Shown here: in pieces, positions 26,503 to 37,630 of the stretch
Layout of the letters: each line of letters opens with the position of its first letter
Numbering within the stretch: the stretch's first letter is position 1
Assembly (NCBI RefSeq): GCF_023614525.1
Contig: NZ_CP097885.1
Coordinates: 1,734,501-1,798,500 of the forward strand
DNA from: Peptoniphilus genitalis
GTDB taxonomy: Bacteria; Bacillota; Clostridia; Tissierellales; Peptoniphilaceae
Reading direction: 5' to 3'
DNA: 64,000 nt
Notes under the pieces: model-generated
Databases searched by the model: none
Told to the model about the DNA's origin: nothing
Seen by the model: only the letters and a program-made list of their open reading frames with translations
Program-made: the position numbers and the translations under genes

Positions 26503-27804
26503 ATGGATTTATTCGAACTTAGTATGCAAAAAAATTTGGAGACCAAGGCCCCTCTTGCTGATAGGATGAGGCCAAGGACTCTAGAAGAATTTTTTGGTCA
26601 AGACCATATTATTGGAGAAGGGAAATACCTTTCAAGATTAATAAAAAGTGATAGGCTAACTTCAGTTTTATTTTACGGTCCTCCTGGTGTTGGGAAGACA
26701 ACTCTAGCAGAAATTATTGCTAGGACCACAAACAAAAACTTTGTAAAACTCTCTGCTGTAACTTCGAATTTAAAAGAACTACGAGAGGTCTTATCCAAGG
26801 CTGAAGACTCTATGAAGTTTGACAACGTAGCAACTATAGTTTTTATTGATGAAATCCACAGGTTCAATAAGAGTCAGCAGGATGCTCTTTTGCCTTTTGT
26901 TGAAAGGGGAGTAATAAGTCTAATTGGTGCTACAACTGAAAATCCTTACTTTGAAGTAAATAGGGCTCTTTTATCCAGGATGCAAATAATAAACTTACAT
27001 CCACTTGAAGATAAAGACCTTGAAGATATGATGGGTAGGGCTCTAAGTGACAAAGAACGTGGACTTGGAAAGAAGAATATAGTAATAACTGAAGAAGCAA
27101 GGCATATTTTAATAAAAAACTCCAATGGAGATGGAAGATATTTATTAAATAGCTTAGAAATTGCAGTTCTTTCCACAGATCAAGTTGATGGGAAAATTTT
27201 AATTGATAGAGATGTTATTGAGAACTCACTACTTATTAAAAACGTAAAGTACGATAAGAATAACAACGAGCACTATGACACAATCTCGGCCTTTATTAAG
27301 TCTATGAGGGGTTCTGATCCTGACGCTGCTTTGATATATCTTGCAAAGATGCTAGAAGGCGGCGAAGATATAAAATTTATTGCAAGGAGACTTATAATTT
27401 TTGCATCAGAAGATGTGGGAAATGCAAATCCAGAAGCTATACAAGTAGCTGCAGCTTGTTTTAACAATATAAATGCAGTGGGGATGCCTGAAGCAAGAAT
27501 AATTTTGGCACAAACAGCTACTTATCTCGCAACTTCAGAAAAATCTAACGCAGCTTATCGTGGAATAAATAAGGCTATGGAAGATGTAAAAAAATCAAAT
27601 AACATTGATATACCAAAGTATATAAGGGATAAGAGAAACCCGCAAAATGAAACTGATGAAAAATACTTATATCCACATGATTATGAAAATGCCTATGTGG
27701 ATCAAAAATACATGCCAGATAATTTTAAGGGAAAAAAATATTATGAGCCAAAAGAAATTGGCTATGAAAGAAATATAAAAGATTATTTAGATAGTTTAAA
27801 GTGA
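26503..27804 (+). CDS. rarA: Replication-associated recombination protein A (RarA/MgsA)
   Basis: AAA+ ATPase related to clamp loaders, acting at stalled replication forks. 433 residues: RPRTLEEFFGQDHI, Walker A GPPGVGKTT near 60-68, Walker B VFIDEIHRF near 113, sensor 1 GATTENPYFEVN, then the C-terminal tetramerisation domain (YDTISAFIKSMRGSDPDAAL). One base after nrdR, so co-transcribed. Confidence 0.95.
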   Translation: MDLFELSMQKNLETKAPLADRMRPRTLEEFFGQDHIIGEGKYLSRLIKSDRLTSVLFYGPPGVGKTTLAEIIARTTNKNFVKLSAVTSNLKELREVLSKAEDSMKFDNVATIVFIDEIHRFNKSQQDALLPFVERGVISLIGATTENPYFEVNRALLSRMQIINLHPLEDKDLEDMMGRALSDKERGLGKKNIVITEEARHILIKNSNGDGRYLLNSLEIAVLSTDQVDGKILIDRDVIENSLLIKNVKYDKNNNEHYDTISAFIKSMRGSDPDAALIYLAKMLEGGEDIKFIARRLIIFASEDVGNANPEAIQVAAACFNNINAVGMPEARIILAQTATYLATSEKSNAAYRGINKAMEDVKKSNNIDIPKYIRDKRNPQNETDEKYLYPHDYENAYVDQKYMPDNFKGKKYYEPKEIGYERNIKDYLDSLK

Positions 27805-27810
27805 GTAAAA

Positions 27811-27839
27811 TTGACAAACAGGGCAATTAATTATATACT
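27811..27839 (+). promoter_or_regulatory. Promoter for asnS-leuS
   Basis: Near-consensus TTGACA at 27811-27816 and TATACT at 27834-27839 with a 17-base spacer, just after rarA. Short leader of about 30 bases; no T-box present. Confidence 0.8.
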
Positions 27840-27876
27840 TAACAATTAAGTAAGAAATTGAAAATTAGGAGGAATT

Positions 27877-29265
27877 ATGTCAATTAGCATTAGAGATATA
27901 TTTAAGAATCCAGAAGATTTTTTAGATAAAGAAATAGTATTAAGTGGTTGGGTGAAAACATCTAGGGCTTCAAAAAACTTTGGTTTTATTGAACTCACTG
28001 ATGGAACAGTTTTTAAACCAATTCAAGTTGTTTATGGTAAAGAGTTAGAAAACTTCGACGAAGTTGAAAAATTTCCAATAAGCTCTTCACTTGAAATAAG
28101 CGGAAAAATTGTTAAATCACCTGGAAAAAACCAATCTTTTGAATTACAAGCAAATAAGATAGAAGCAATCTGTTCATCAGATCCATCTTACCCGCTTCAA
28201 AAGAAGAGACACACAATGGAATATCTGAGAACAATAGCTCATCTACGTCCAAGAGCAAACACATTTAATGCTGTTTTTAGAGTTAGATCACTAATTGCCT
28301 ATGCAATTCATAAGTTCTTCCAAGAAAAGGGATTTGTTTACGTACATGCTCCAATTATTACAACTTCAGATGCTGAAGGAGCAGGAGAAATGTTCCAAGT
28401 GACAACTTTAGATATTGATAAGATTGCTAAATCTGAGCCAACAGAAGTTGATTATTCTAAGGACTTTTTCAACAAAAAGACACATCTAACAGTATCTGGA
28501 CAATTAGAAGCAGAAGCTTTTGCAGAAGCTTTTAGAGATATTTATACATTTGGACCAACTTTTAGGGCAGAAAATTCAAATACACAAAGACATGCTGCAG
28601 AATTTTGGATGATTGAACCAGAAATGGCCTTTGCTGACTTAAATGTAAACATGGACGTGTCAGAAGAAATGTTAAAATACATTATTTCCTACGTACTTGA
28701 AAATGCACCACAAGAAATGGAATTTTTCAACAACTTTATTGACAAGGGTCTACTTGAAAGACTCCACAATGTTGTAGAAAATGAATTTGCTAGAATAACT
28801 TATACAGAAGCTATTGAAATTCTTGAAAAGGCTGACAAAGAATTTAACTATCCAGTAAGCTGGGGAATTGACCTACAAACAGAACATGAAAGATACATTA
28901 CAGAAGAAGTTTACAAGAAACCAGTTTTTGTAACTGACTATCCAAAGGAAATCAAAGCCTTCTATATGTATGAAAATGAAGATAAAAAAACTGTTGCAGC
29001 TATGGACCTATTAGTACCAGGAGTTGGTGAAATCATTGGAGGAAGCCAAAGAGAACACAGATTTGATGTTCTTGAAGAAAAAATGAAAAACATTGGAATG
29101 GATATGGATAATTACGATTGGTATTTAGATTTAAGAAGATACGGATCTGTAGTTCACTCAGGATTTGGTCTAGGATTTGAAAGAGCAGTAATGTATATTA
29201 CTGGAATGAAAAACATAAGAGACGTAATTCCATTCCCAAGAACTGTTGGAAATGCTGAATTTTAA
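27877..29265 (+). CDS. asnS: Asparaginyl-tRNA synthetase
   Basis: Class II synthetase charging tRNA-Asn, 462 residues. N-terminal OB fold ([20 protein letters not shown]), class II motif 2 [20 protein letters not shown] with the Asn-specific character, the [12 protein letters not shown] segment and motif 3 [15 protein letters not shown]. Strong AGGAGG site and own promoter. leuS follows after 23 bases. Its presence beside a separate aspS means the cell charges Asn directly. Confidence 0.97.
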   Translation: MSISIRDIFKNPEDFLDKEIVLSGWVKTSRASKNFGFIELTDGTVFKPIQVVYGKELENFDEVEKFPISSSLEISGKIVKSPGKNQSFELQANKIEAICSSDPSYPLQKKRHTMEYLRTIAHLRPRANTFNAVFRVRSLIAYAIHKFFQEKGFVYVHAPIITTSDAEGAGEMFQVTTLDIDKIAKSEPTEVDYSKDFFNKKTHLTVSGQLEAEAFAEAFRDIYTFGPTFRAENSNTQRHAAEFWMIEPEMAFADLNVNMDVSEEMLKYIISYVLENAPQEMEFFNNFIDKGLLERLHNVVENEFARITYTEAIEILEKADKEFNYPVSWGIDLQTEHERYITEEVYKKPVFVTDYPKEIKAFYMYENEDKKTVAAMDLLVPGVGEIIGGSQREHRFDVLEEKMKNIGMDMDNYDWYLDLRRYGSVVHSGFGLGFERAVMYITGMKNIRDVIPFPRTVGNAEF

Positions 29266-29288
29266 TTTTTGAAATTTTAGGAGTTATT

Positions 29289-31700
29289 ATGAATAAATAT
29301 ACACCAAGTGAAATAGAAAAAAAGTGGCAAGACTTTTGGGATGAACATGAATCCTTTGTATGTGAAAATAATTCAGACAAGGAAAAATTTTATGCTCTAG
29401 TTGAATTCCCTTATCCATCTGGACAAGGACTTCACGTAGGTCACCCAAGACCTTATACTGCCCTTGATATAGTTTCCAGAATGAAGAGAATGCAAGGATA
29501 TAACGTACTTTATCCAATGGGTTGGGATGCCTTTGGACTACCAACAGAAAACTATGCAATAAAAAATAAAATTCATCCAGCACTTGTTACTAAAAACAAC
29601 ATTGCTCACTTTAAGAAACAATTAAAGTCAATAGGTTTTTCCTTTGACTGGTCTAGAGAAATTAACACAACTGATCCTGAATATTATAAATGGACACAAT
29701 GGATTTTCTTACAACTTTATAAAAAGGGACTTGCTTATAAGAAGGAAATGCCAATTAACTGGTGCCCATCATGTAAAGTAGGACTTTCCAACGAAGAAGT
29801 TGTTGGTGGAAAGTGCGAAAGATGTGGTGAAGAAGTTGTAAGACGTGTTAAGAGCCAATGGATGCTTAAGATTACTGAGTACGCAGATAGACTTATTGAA
29901 GACTTAGACGATCTTGACTTTATAGATAGGGTTGTAACACAACAAAAGAACTGGATTGGTAGAAGTGAAGGAGCAAGTATAAACTTCTCACTTAAGGACT
30001 ACGATGAAAAACTTGAAGTTTTCACTACAAGGCCAGATACAATTTACGGAGCAACTTACATGGTAATTGCACCGGAACATCCATTAATTGAAAATCACGC
30101 TGACAAGATTGAAAACTTAGAGGAAATAAATGCCTATAAGGCAGAATGTGCTAAGAAGAGTGACTTCGAAAGAACTGAACTTGAAAAAGATAAATCTGGT
30201 GTAGAAATAAAAGGAATTAAGGCAATTAATCCTTTAACTAACAAAGAAATTCCAATTTGGATTTCAGACTATGTTCTAATGACTTATGGAACAGGAGCTA
30301 TTATGGCTGTACCTGCCCATGATGATCGTGACTATGACTTTGCAAAGAAGTTTGGTCTTAATATTGTTCCAGTAATTGAAGGTTCAGATGTATCAGAACA
30401 TGCAAATACAGAAACTGCCACCGGAAAAATGATTAACTCAGGTATCCTAGATGGACTTGAAGTTAAAGATGCAATAGCTAAAATGATCGACTATCTTGAA
30501 GAACACAAGCTTGGAGATAGAAAAATTAACTATAAATTAAGAGACTGGGTATTCTCAAGACAAAGATACTGGGGAGAACCAATTCCTATAGTTCACTGTG
30601 AAAAATGTGGTTATGTAGCTCTTCCTGAAGAGGAACTTCCACTTCTACTTCCAGAAGTTGAAAACTATGAACCAACTGACTCTGGCGAATCTCCTCTTGC
30701 TAAGATGACTGATTGGGTTAACACTACTTGTCCAAAATGTGGTGGACCAGCAAAGAGAGAAACTGATACAATGCCACAATGGGCTGGATCATCTTGGTAC
30801 TTCTTAAGATATACTGATCCTCACAATGATGAAGCACTTGCTAGTAAGGAAGCTCTTGAATATTGGACTCCAGTTGATTGGTACAATGGTGGTATGGAAC
30901 ATACAACTCTTCACCTACTATACTCAAGATTCTGGCACAAGTTCCTATACGATATTGGTGTTGTTCCAACTAAAGAACCATACCAAAAAAGAACTTCTCA
31001 CGGAATGATTCTTGGTGGAAATAATGAAAAGATGTCAAAATCTAGGGGAAATGTTGTAAACCCAGATGATATTGTTAGAGATTATGGTGCGGATACATTA
31101 AGATGTTATGAAATGTTTATTGGTGACTTTGAAAAACCTGTACCTTGGTCAGAAAATGGTGTTAAGGGTTGTAGAAGATTCTTAGAGAGAGTTTGGAATC
31201 TACAAGAGATTGTTGTTGATGGCGATGAATACAGTAAAGAATTAGTTACTGATATCCACAAGACTATTAAAAAAGTTACAGAAGATTATGCTAACTTAAA
31301 AGCCAACACTGCAATTGCACAACTTATGACTCTTTCCAATGAATTTAGTGACCTTGGTAAGATTACTAAGGAAGACTTTAGAACTTTCTTAATTTTATTA
31401 AATCCAGTTGCACCTCACATTACAGAAGAATTATGGGAAGTTTGCAACCTAGGTGGAGTATTATCAGAACAAACTTGGCCAATATTTGAAGAAGAATTAA
31501 CTATTGATAATGAAATAGAAATTCCAGTTCAATTTAATGGAAAAGTTAGATATACAATTAATATTGAAAGAGATGCTTCACAAGATACAGTATTTGAAAT
31601 TGCAGAAAAGGATGAACTTTTCGCTAAGAATATTGATGGAAAAAATGTTGTTAAGAAAATTTATATTCCAAATAAGATTGTAAATATAGTTGTAAAATAA
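29289..31700 (+). CDS. leuS: Leucyl-tRNA synthetase
   Basis: Class I synthetase, 803 residues, normal bacterial length. HIGH-type motif HVGH near residue 48 ([13 protein letters not shown]), zinc-binding inserts (CPSCKVG..CERCG and CEKCGY), the CP1 editing domain ([29 protein letters not shown]), and KMSKSRGNV for the catalytic loop. Co-transcribed with asnS; terminator directly after. Confidence 0.98.
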   Translation: MNKYTPSEIEKKWQDFWDEHESFVCENNSDKEKFYALVEFPYPSGQGLHVGHPRPYTALDIVSRMKRMQGYNVLYPMGWDAFGLPTENYAIKNKIHPALVTKNNIAHFKKQLKSIGFSFDWSREINTTDPEYYKWTQWIFLQLYKKGLAYKKEMPINWCPSCKVGLSNEEVVGGKCERCGEEVVRRVKSQWMLKITEYADRLIEDLDDLDFIDRVVTQQKNWIGRSEGASINFSLKDYDEKLEVFTTRPDTIYGATYMVIAPEHPLIENHADKIENLEEINAYKAECAKKSDFERTELEKDKSGVEIKGIKAINPLTNKEIPIWISDYVLMTYGTGAIMAVPAHDDRDYDFAKKFGLNIVPVIEGSDVSEHANTETATGKMINSGILDGLEVKDAIAKMIDYLEEHKLGDRKINYKLRDWVFSRQRYWGEPIPIVHCEKCGYVALPEEELPLLLPEVENYEPTDSGESPLAKMTDWVNTTCPKCGGPAKRETDTMPQWAGSSWYFLRYTDPHNDEALASKEALEYWTPVDWYNGGMEHTTLHLLYSRFWHKFLYDIGVVPTKEPYQKRTSHGMILGGNNEKMSKSRGNVVNPDDIVRDYGADTLRCYEMFIGDFEKPVPWSENGVKGCRRFLERVWNLQEIVVDGDEYSKELVTDIHKTIKKVTEDYANLKANTAIAQLMTLSNEFSDLGKITKEDFRTFLILLNPVAPHITEELWEVCNLGGVLSEQTWPIFEEELTIDNEIEIPVQFNGKVRYTINIERDASQDTVFEIAEKDELFAKNIDGKNVVKKIYIPNKIVNIVVK

Positions 31701-31704
31701 AATG

Positions 31705-31731
31705 AAAAGCACTTTTTAGTGCTTTTTGTTC
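31705..31731 (+). terminator. Rho-independent terminator after leuS
   Basis: AAAAGCACT at 31705-31713, loop TTTT, AGTGCTTTT at 31718-31726 merging into a T tract. Confidence 0.88.
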
Positions 31732-31748
31732 TTTATGAGGAGTAATTT

Positions 31749-32624
31749 ATGAATAGCATGACTGGCTACGGCCTTTTTGAAAAAAAGTGTGAAGATTTTT
31801 ATATAAAAGTGGAGATGAAATCTGTTAACAACAGATATCTCGACACGAATGTCAGGATGCCTGGCTCAATTATGTATGCAGAAGAAGCTGTAAGATCTTT
31901 TATTAAGTCAAAAATCAAAAGAGGCAAGGTTGATGTATTCATAAACTTTGAATACTTGGACTCAAGCCAGGTTGAAATAGATATTGACTATGAGCTTTTA
32001 AATAAGTATATTAGTATAAGTAAAGAATTAGAGGAAAATTATGGATTAAGCTCAGACTTATCTTTCTCTAAGATTATGAAGGACTCAAATATAGTAAAAG
32101 CTCAAAAAGCTGATTTTGATGGCGACTATATTAAGGAAGAACTTTTAAAGGTTCTCGACGAAGCTGCCAAAGATTTTCTCAAATCAAGAGCCTTCGAAGG
32201 TGAAAAGATTAGGGAAGATTTTAAAATCAAGCTCGATGAAGTTGAAAGACTTACTTATTTTGTTGAAGAAAGAGCTCCAATAAGCTTAAAAGAAAATGAA
32301 AACAGATTGAGAGAAAGAGTAGCTGAATTTCTACAATCAAGTGAAGTAAATGAAGATAGGATTTTGACAGAAATAGCAATAATGCTTGATAAACTTTCAA
32401 TTGATGAAGAAATTACAAGGCTTAAAATCCATATTCAAAATTTTAATGATATAATAAATGAAGAGGGACCAATTGGAAGAAAATTAGACTTCCTAATTCA
32501 AGAATTGAATAGGGAAGCTAACACCATAGGTTCAAAATCCAATGATATAGAAATTACAAGTGCTGTTGTAATGCTAAAATCAGAAATAGAAAAATTGCGT
32601 GAACAAGCGCAAAATGTTGAATAA
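31749..32624 (+). CDS. yicC: YicC-family endoribonuclease
   Basis: 291 residues of the YicC/YloC family: N-terminal MNSMTGYG, SVNNRYLD near 26, and the C-terminal DUF1732 signature EGPIGRKLDFLIQELNRE plus GSKSNDIE. YicC members have recently been characterised as hairpin-specific endoribonucleases. It precedes gmk as in many bacteria; the small remA-type gene that often sits between them is missing. Confidence 0.92.
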   Translation: MNSMTGYGLFEKKCEDFYIKVEMKSVNNRYLDTNVRMPGSIMYAEEAVRSFIKSKIKRGKVDVFINFEYLDSSQVEIDIDYELLNKYISISKELEENYGLSSDLSFSKIMKDSNIVKAQKADFDGDYIKEELLKVLDEAAKDFLKSRAFEGEKIREDFKIKLDEVERLTYFVEERAPISLKENENRLRERVAEFLQSSEVNEDRILTEIAIMLDKLSIDEEITRLKIHIQNFNDIINEEGPIGRKLDFLIQELNREANTIGSKSNDIEITSAVVMLKSEIEKLREQAQNVE

Positions 32625-32646
32625 TAAAAATTAGGATGGTGATTAT

Positions 32647-33267
32647 TTGGACGGCGGATTTTTATTAGTTTTATCAGGTCCTTCTGGTTCCGGAAAGGGA
32701 ACAGTAAGTGAAGCTCTAATGAAAAATAATGACGATATTATTTTCTCAACTTCTGTTACTACTAGGACTCCTAGACCAGGAGAAGTTAATGGCGAAAACT
32801 ACTTTTTTGCCACAAGAGAAGAATTTGAAGAAATGGTAGAAAAGGATGAGCTTTTGGAGCATGCCTTTGTTCACACTAACTACTACGGAACACCAAAGAA
32901 GTTTGTTTTTGATGAAATAGAAAAGGGAGAAATTGTCCTTCTTGAAATAGATGTACAAGGCGCCCTTCAAATCAAAGAAAAGTATAAGGAAGCAGTTTTC
33001 ATATTTTTAATTCCGCCTACTATGGATGAATTAAGATCTCGTCTAGTTAAGAGAGATACAGAAACTGAAGATGAAATTGAAACAAGATATAGAAATGCCT
33101 TTAGAGAACTTGATTTCGTAGGAGAATATGACTACTTTGTTATTAACGATGTGATTGATAATGCTGTAAAAGACATTGAAACTATTATAGCAGCTGAAAA
33201 ACTTAGGGTTAAAAGGCACAAAAATATTAAGAAGGAAGTTCAAGCAGAAGAGGAGAGAAGCAAATGA
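32647..33267 (+). CDS. gmk: Guanylate kinase
   Basis: Phosphorylates GMP to GDP; 206 residues. P-loop GPSGSGKGT at 11-19, VTTRTPRPGEVNG for GMP binding, and ENYFFATREEFEE. The start is TTG 32647 after a GGTGAT site, giving the normal length. The stop overlaps the rpoZ start by four bases. Confidence 0.97.
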   Translation: MDGGFLLVLSGPSGSGKGTVSEALMKNNDDIIFSTSVTTRTPRPGEVNGENYFFATREEFEEMVEKDELLEHAFVHTNYYGTPKKFVFDEIEKGEIVLLEIDVQGALQIKEKYKEAVFIFLIPPTMDELRSRLVKRDTETEDEIETRYRNAFRELDFVGEYDYFVINDVIDNAVKDIETIIAAEKLRVKRHKNIKKEVQAEEERSK

Positions 33268-33566
33268 TTATACCATCTTTTAAAGAATTAAAAGAAGTTG
33301 CAGATTCAAGATATGAACTTGCAATCTTAGTATCAAAGAGAGCAAGAAAGCTTATAGATGGAAACCCAGCTCTTGTTGATACAGATAGCGATAAGCCAGT
33401 TACAATAGCTATCGAAGAAATCATGGCTGGTAAAATAAAATTTGGAGAAAGATTAAGTGATTCAGAATACGAAGAAAAAATCGCTGAAGAAAAAGAAAAT
33501 CTTATCCAAGAAATCAAACAAAAAAAGATTGAAGATTTAAATAAAGAGGAAGTAGAAGAGGAATAA
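33264..33566 (+). CDS. rpoZ: RNA polymerase omega subunit
   Basis: Small subunit that helps RNA polymerase assembly. 100 residues with the conserved SRYELAILVSKRARKL, DKPVTIAIEEIMAGKI core at 15-60 and a Glu/Lys-rich C-terminal helix. ATGA overlap with gmk and one-base gap to coaBC, the usual context. Confidence 0.95.
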   Translation: MIIPSFKELKEVADSRYELAILVSKRARKLIDGNPALVDTDSDKPVTIAIEEIMAGKIKFGERLSDSEYEEKIAEEKENLIQEIKQKKIEDLNKEEVEEE

Positions 33567-33567
33567 G

Positions 33568-34761
33568 ATGCTAAAAGGTAAAAAAATTCTACTTGGAGTA
33601 ACAGGTGGGATTGCGGCTTATAAGTCACCAGGTATTTGCAGTCTTTTGAGAAAACTAGGGGCAGAAGTAAAGGTCGTAATGACAAAGAATGCCACTGAAT
33701 TTGTAACCCCTCTTACTTTTCAAACTATGTCTAACAATGTGGTACATGGTGAAATGTTTAACCAACTATTTAACATGGATGTTGAGCACATATCTCTTGC
33801 TAAGTGGGCAGATATAATTGTTATAGCTCCAGCAACTGCAAATATTATTGGAAAATTTGCCAATGGAATTGCTGATGATATGTTATCCACAGTCCTAATG
33901 GCATCAAGGTCTAAGGTAATCTTGGCTCCTGGAATGAATACGGTAATGCTTAATTCAGAAGCTAATCAAAAAAATATGCAAGCTCTTAGAGACAGGGGAG
34001 TTTTAATCTTAGACACTAAAGAGGACCTTCTTGCATGTAACGACTATGGTAGTGGTAAGATGCTGGAGCCTAGCGAAATAGTTGATGAAATTGATAGGGC
34101 TCTTACTGAGAAAGATCTTGAAGGCAAACACGTTGTAATAACTGCTGGACCTACAAGAGAAGCACTTGATCCAGTTAGGTTTATTTCCAATTACTCTTCA
34201 GGTAAAATGGGTTATGCTCTTGCTGACAATGCAAAAAAAAGAGGAGCAAAGGTAACTCTTATTTCTGGACCAACAAAAATAGAAGTTCCAAAGGTTGATA
34301 ACTTTGTTAGAGTAGATTCAACTCGTCAAATGTTTGATGCTGTTGGAAAATACTTTGATGACTGCGACATATTAATTAAGGCAGCAGCTCCAAGTGATTA
34401 TAGACCAAAGACTTATAGTGAAGAAAAGATTAAAAAAGGTAGCGACAGTCAGATGAATCTTATTGAGATGGAAAAAAATCCTGACATTGCCGCACACTAT
34501 GGCAGTCTAAAGAAAAACCAAGTTATAGTTGGATTTGCAGCTGAGTCGACTAACATCTATGAGTATGCAAAAGAAAAACTAATAAAAAAGAATTTTGATA
34601 TTATAGTTGTTAACAATATAAAAAAAGAAGGCGCAGGTTTTGGTAGCGACACTAACATAGTTTCTATTATTTCACGAGACAAGACTGATGATTTAGAAAT
34701 TATGAGTAAGACTGAACTTGCAAGAGAAATTTTAGATAGGGCAAAAAAACTTATGAGCTAG
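33568..34761 (+). CDS. coaBC: Bifunctional phosphopantothenoylcysteine decarboxylase/synthase
   Basis: Flavoprotein making 4'-phosphopantetheine for coenzyme A. 397 residues: N-terminal CoaC (GVTGGIAAYKS, EHISLAKWAD with the catalytic His, APGMN), C-terminal CoaB (VITAGPTREALDPVRFISN, SSGKMG, KAAAPSDYRP). It ends inside a terminator hairpin at 34755. Confidence 0.97.
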   Translation: MLKGKKILLGVTGGIAAYKSPGICSLLRKLGAEVKVVMTKNATEFVTPLTFQTMSNNVVHGEMFNQLFNMDVEHISLAKWADIIVIAPATANIIGKFANGIADDMLSTVLMASRSKVILAPGMNTVMLNSEANQKNMQALRDRGVLILDTKEDLLACNDYGSGKMLEPSEIVDEIDRALTEKDLEGKHVVITAGPTREALDPVRFISNYSSGKMGYALADNAKKRGAKVTLISGPTKIEVPKVDNFVRVDSTRQMFDAVGKYFDDCDILIKAAAPSDYRPKTYSEEKIKKGSDSQMNLIEMEKNPDIAAHYGSLKKNQVIVGFAAESTNIYEYAKEKLIKKNFDIIVVNNIKKEGAGFGSDTNIVSIISRDKTDDLEIMSKTELAREILDRAKKLMS

Positions 34762-34778
34762 AGAAATCTAGCTCTTTT
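34755..34778 (+). terminator. Terminator overlapping the coaBC stop codon
   Basis: GAGCTAGA at 34755-34762, loop GAAA, TCTAGCTC at 34767-34774, then TTTT. The coaBC TAG stop (34759-34761) lies within the left arm, so a terminating ribosome would cover the stem. It may only partly separate yicC-coaBC from priA. Confidence 0.7.
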
Positions 34779-34790
34779 GTGGGTGAAGAT

Positions 34791-37130
34791 ATGTTTGCAG
34801 ATATTTTTATAGAAAATAATTTTCAAAAAATTGATAAACTTTATACATACATAGTAAAAGATGATGTTCAACCTGGTATGCGAGTACTCGTAAATTTTGG
34901 CAAATCTTACCGAGTTGGTATCGTCCTTTTTTTACATGAAAATTACTCTGGAAATCACCTAGAAAAGTTAAAGGAAATCCATTCAGTCCTTGACGATGAA
35001 CCAATAATATCTGAGGACTTAATAAAACTTGGACTCTGGATGAAAGAAAGGTACATTATCGGTTATTCAAAGGCCTTCTCTCCAATTTTACCACCAGGAA
35101 ACCTTCAAAGAATTAAAAAGAAAATTCTTGTGGAGAAGTATCCCCATGGCAAAGACCTGGAAGATTTAAATTCTGTTGACTTATCAAAATACTTTGAAGA
35201 CTTAAGTGATGATGAAAAAATTCTTATTAAGAGATTAAGGACAAAGGGATATATAAAATATATTTACGATTCACTTGTGACTATAAAACCAAAGCTTGTG
35301 AACTATTTAAAAATTTCAAAGAATTTTGATCCAAAAAATCTTGAGGGCATAAGCGAGAAGCAAGCTCAGGTTTTTAATTTTATAAAAGATAAGAAAGATA
35401 TATCTAGGGCAGATGTAATGAAGGATTTAGATATTTCTTATTCCCCAATTAAGAGTTTAATGAAAAGAAACTTAATTGAAGAATATAAAAAAGAGGTAAA
35501 TCGAGAACCTGTGGAAAATCCTTATAAAACAAATAAGTTGGCATTAAATGATGAGCAGCAGGAAGCTTTAAAAAGCATACAAGAGACTGATAAAGTTGTG
35601 TCTCTTCTTCATGGTCTAACTGGATCAGGCAAGACTGAAGTTTATTTAAATTTAACCTCAAAGGTCATAGAAGATGGTGGCCAAGTTATTGTCCTTGTAC
35701 CAGAAATTGGTTTAACACCACAAATGATTGAGAGATTTAAATCTTGGTTTGGAAATGAAGTGGCAATAATCCACTCTAAGCTCTCAGCAGGTGAAAGATA
35801 TGATGAATATAGGAAGGTCCTAAATGACCAGGTAAAGGTCGTAGTTGGAGTGAGGTCTGCCGTATTCGTTCCTTTTAAAAATTTAAAAATGATTATTGTT
35901 GACGAGGCTCACGACTCTTCCTATGACTTTCACGACAACTTAAAGTACGACACCATAGAAGTTGCTATAAATAGGATGAAGGATAGAGGTAAGGTGGTTC
36001 TTGGATCTGCAACTCCTTCAGTGGAATCCTATTTCTATGCCAAGAAGGGATTTTATAATCTTTGCCAATTAAAAAATAGGGCAAAGAAGGGAGCCTTTCT
36101 ACCCGATACAGAGATAGTTGACATGAGAGATGAACTAACTATGGGTAACGTCTCAATATTTAGTAGAGAATTAAAAAAAGCTATAGAAGAGAAGATAAAC
36201 AACAAGGAGCAAATCATCCTATTTTTAAATAGAAGGGGCTTTTCTAACTTTATTTCTTGTAGGTCTTGTGGAGAAGTTATAAAGTGTGACGACTGTGACA
36301 TATCTATGACCTATCACAAGGCAAAGAATAGGCTAATATGTCACTATTGTGGAAAGACAAAAGCTTTACCTAAGTTATGTCCTTCATGTGGATCGAAATT
36401 TATAAAACAATTTGGAGTTGGAACCCAAAGAGTTGAGGAAGAAGTCAAAAAATATTTTCCAGAGGCTAGAGTTCTAAGGATGGACAGAGATACAACTGGG
36501 AAAAAAAACTCCTTTAATGAATTTTATGAAAAGATAAAGAATAAGGAAGCTGATGTAATTATAGGCACTCAAATGGTTTCAAAGGGATTTGACTTTGAAG
36601 ATGTAACTCTTGTGGGTATAGTAGCAGCAGACATGTCCTTATACATTTCTGATTACAAGGCAAGAGAGAGAACCTTCCAACTTATTACTCAAGTTTCTGG
36701 AAGGGCTGGTCGTGCATCAAAGAAGGGGAAAGTGATAATTCAAACCTACAGTCCTGACAGTGAAATCATAAATTACTCTGCTAAGGGAGATTATGAAGAC
36801 TTCTACCAGTATGAAATTGAAGAGAGGAAGACTTTCTTGTATCCTCCTTATACAAAATTAATTGAACTTGAATTTTCATCCTATGATGAAAACCTAACTC
36901 AAGTTTGGGCAGAAAAGTTTTTACAACAAATGTCTATTGACTTAAAGGGAATGGATATTATGGTTACAAAATTTATTAAGATGCCAAGGATAAAAAATAT
37001 TAACAAGACTAAATTTTCCCTCAAAGTCAAGCCTAAGGACCTTGGATTGTTAATTGAAGGTCTTAATAGGGTAATAAATAACAGTAAGATAGAAAATGAA
37101 AGAAAAATTATTTTAAATATAGAATTTTAG
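34791..37130 (+). CDS. priA: Primosomal helicase PriA
   Basis: Superfamily 2 helicase that restarts collapsed replication forks. About 779 residues: N-terminal DNA-binding domain, Walker A GLTGSGKTEVYL, DEAH box (IVDEAHDSS), and the cysteine clusters binding two zincs (CRSCGEVIKCDDCD, CHYCGKTKALPKLCPSCG), then GTQMVSKGFDF and VSGRAGRA. ATG 34791 is chosen since the family starts close to FADIFIEN; an upstream GTG at 34779 is possible. Confidence 0.96.
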   Translation: MFADIFIENNFQKIDKLYTYIVKDDVQPGMRVLVNFGKSYRVGIVLFLHENYSGNHLEKLKEIHSVLDDEPIISEDLIKLGLWMKERYIIGYSKAFSPILPPGNLQRIKKKILVEKYPHGKDLEDLNSVDLSKYFEDLSDDEKILIKRLRTKGYIKYIYDSLVTIKPKLVNYLKISKNFDPKNLEGISEKQAQVFNFIKDKKDISRADVMKDLDISYSPIKSLMKRNLIEEYKKEVNREPVENPYKTNKLALNDEQQEALKSIQETDKVVSLLHGLTGSGKTEVYLNLTSKVIEDGGQVIVLVPEIGLTPQMIERFKSWFGNEVAIIHSKLSAGERYDEYRKVLNDQVKVVVGVRSAVFVPFKNLKMIIVDEAHDSSYDFHDNLKYDTIEVAINRMKDRGKVVLGSATPSVESYFYAKKGFYNLCQLKNRAKKGAFLPDTEIVDMRDELTMGNVSIFSRELKKAIEEKINNKEQIILFLNRRGFSNFISCRSCGEVIKCDDCDISMTYHKAKNRLICHYCGKTKALPKLCPSCGSKFIKQFGVGTQRVEEEVKKYFPEARVLRMDRDTTGKKNSFNEFYEKIKNKEADVIIGTQMVSKGFDFEDVTLVGIVAADMSLYISDYKARERTFQLITQVSGRAGRASKKGKVIIQTYSPDSEIINYSAKGDYEDFYQYEIEERKTFLYPPYTKLIELEFSSYDENLTQVWAEKFLQQMSIDLKGMDIMVTKFIKMPRIKNINKTKFSLKVKPKDLGLLIEGLNRVINNSKIENERKIILNIEF

Positions 37131-37138
37131 GTGGTTTA

Positions 37139-37630
37139 ATGGCAATAAGAAAAATTAGAACAGATGGAGATCCTATTCTTAGGAAAAAATCAAAAGTAGT
37201 TACTAATTATAATGATAGATTAAAATTTTTAATAGATGATATGTACGAAACTATGGACCTTGCTCCTGGAGTTGGACTTGCAGCTCCTCAAATTGGAATC
37301 TTAAAAAGAGTAATTGTTGTTGATAACAGGGAAGAAGATAATGATGAGGGCGAAAAGCCAATGAGATTTTACATGATTAACCCTGAGATTATAGAAAAAG
37401 ATGGAGAAGAAGTCTCAATGGAAGGTTGTCTTTCAGTTCCTGGGAAACAAGGAACAGTTAAGAGGGCAAAGCACATTAAGGTTAAGTATAATGACCTAGA
37501 GGGTCAAGAAAAACTTATGGAGGCTGAAGACTTTTTGGCTAGGATTATCCAACATGAGACAGACCATCTTGACGGAATACTTTATACAGATAAGGCAATA
37601 GATATGTATGAAGCGGAGAGTGAAGAATAA
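37139..37630 (+). CDS. def: Peptide deformylase
   Basis: Metalloenzyme removing the formyl group from nascent proteins. 163 residues with all three motifs: GVGLAAPQIG near 43-52, EGCLSVPG with the metal Cys, and HETDHLDG with two metal His and the catalytic Glu. Last base overlaps the fmt start (TAATG). Pairing with fmt makes and removes the formyl-Met cycle. Confidence 0.97.
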   Translation: MAIRKIRTDGDPILRKKSKVVTNYNDRLKFLIDDMYETMDLAPGVGLAAPQIGILKRVIVVDNREEDNDEGEKPMRFYMINPEIIEKDGEEVSMEGCLSVPGKQGTVKRAKHIKVKYNDLEGQEKLMEAEDFLARIIQHETDHLDGILYTDKAIDMYEAESEE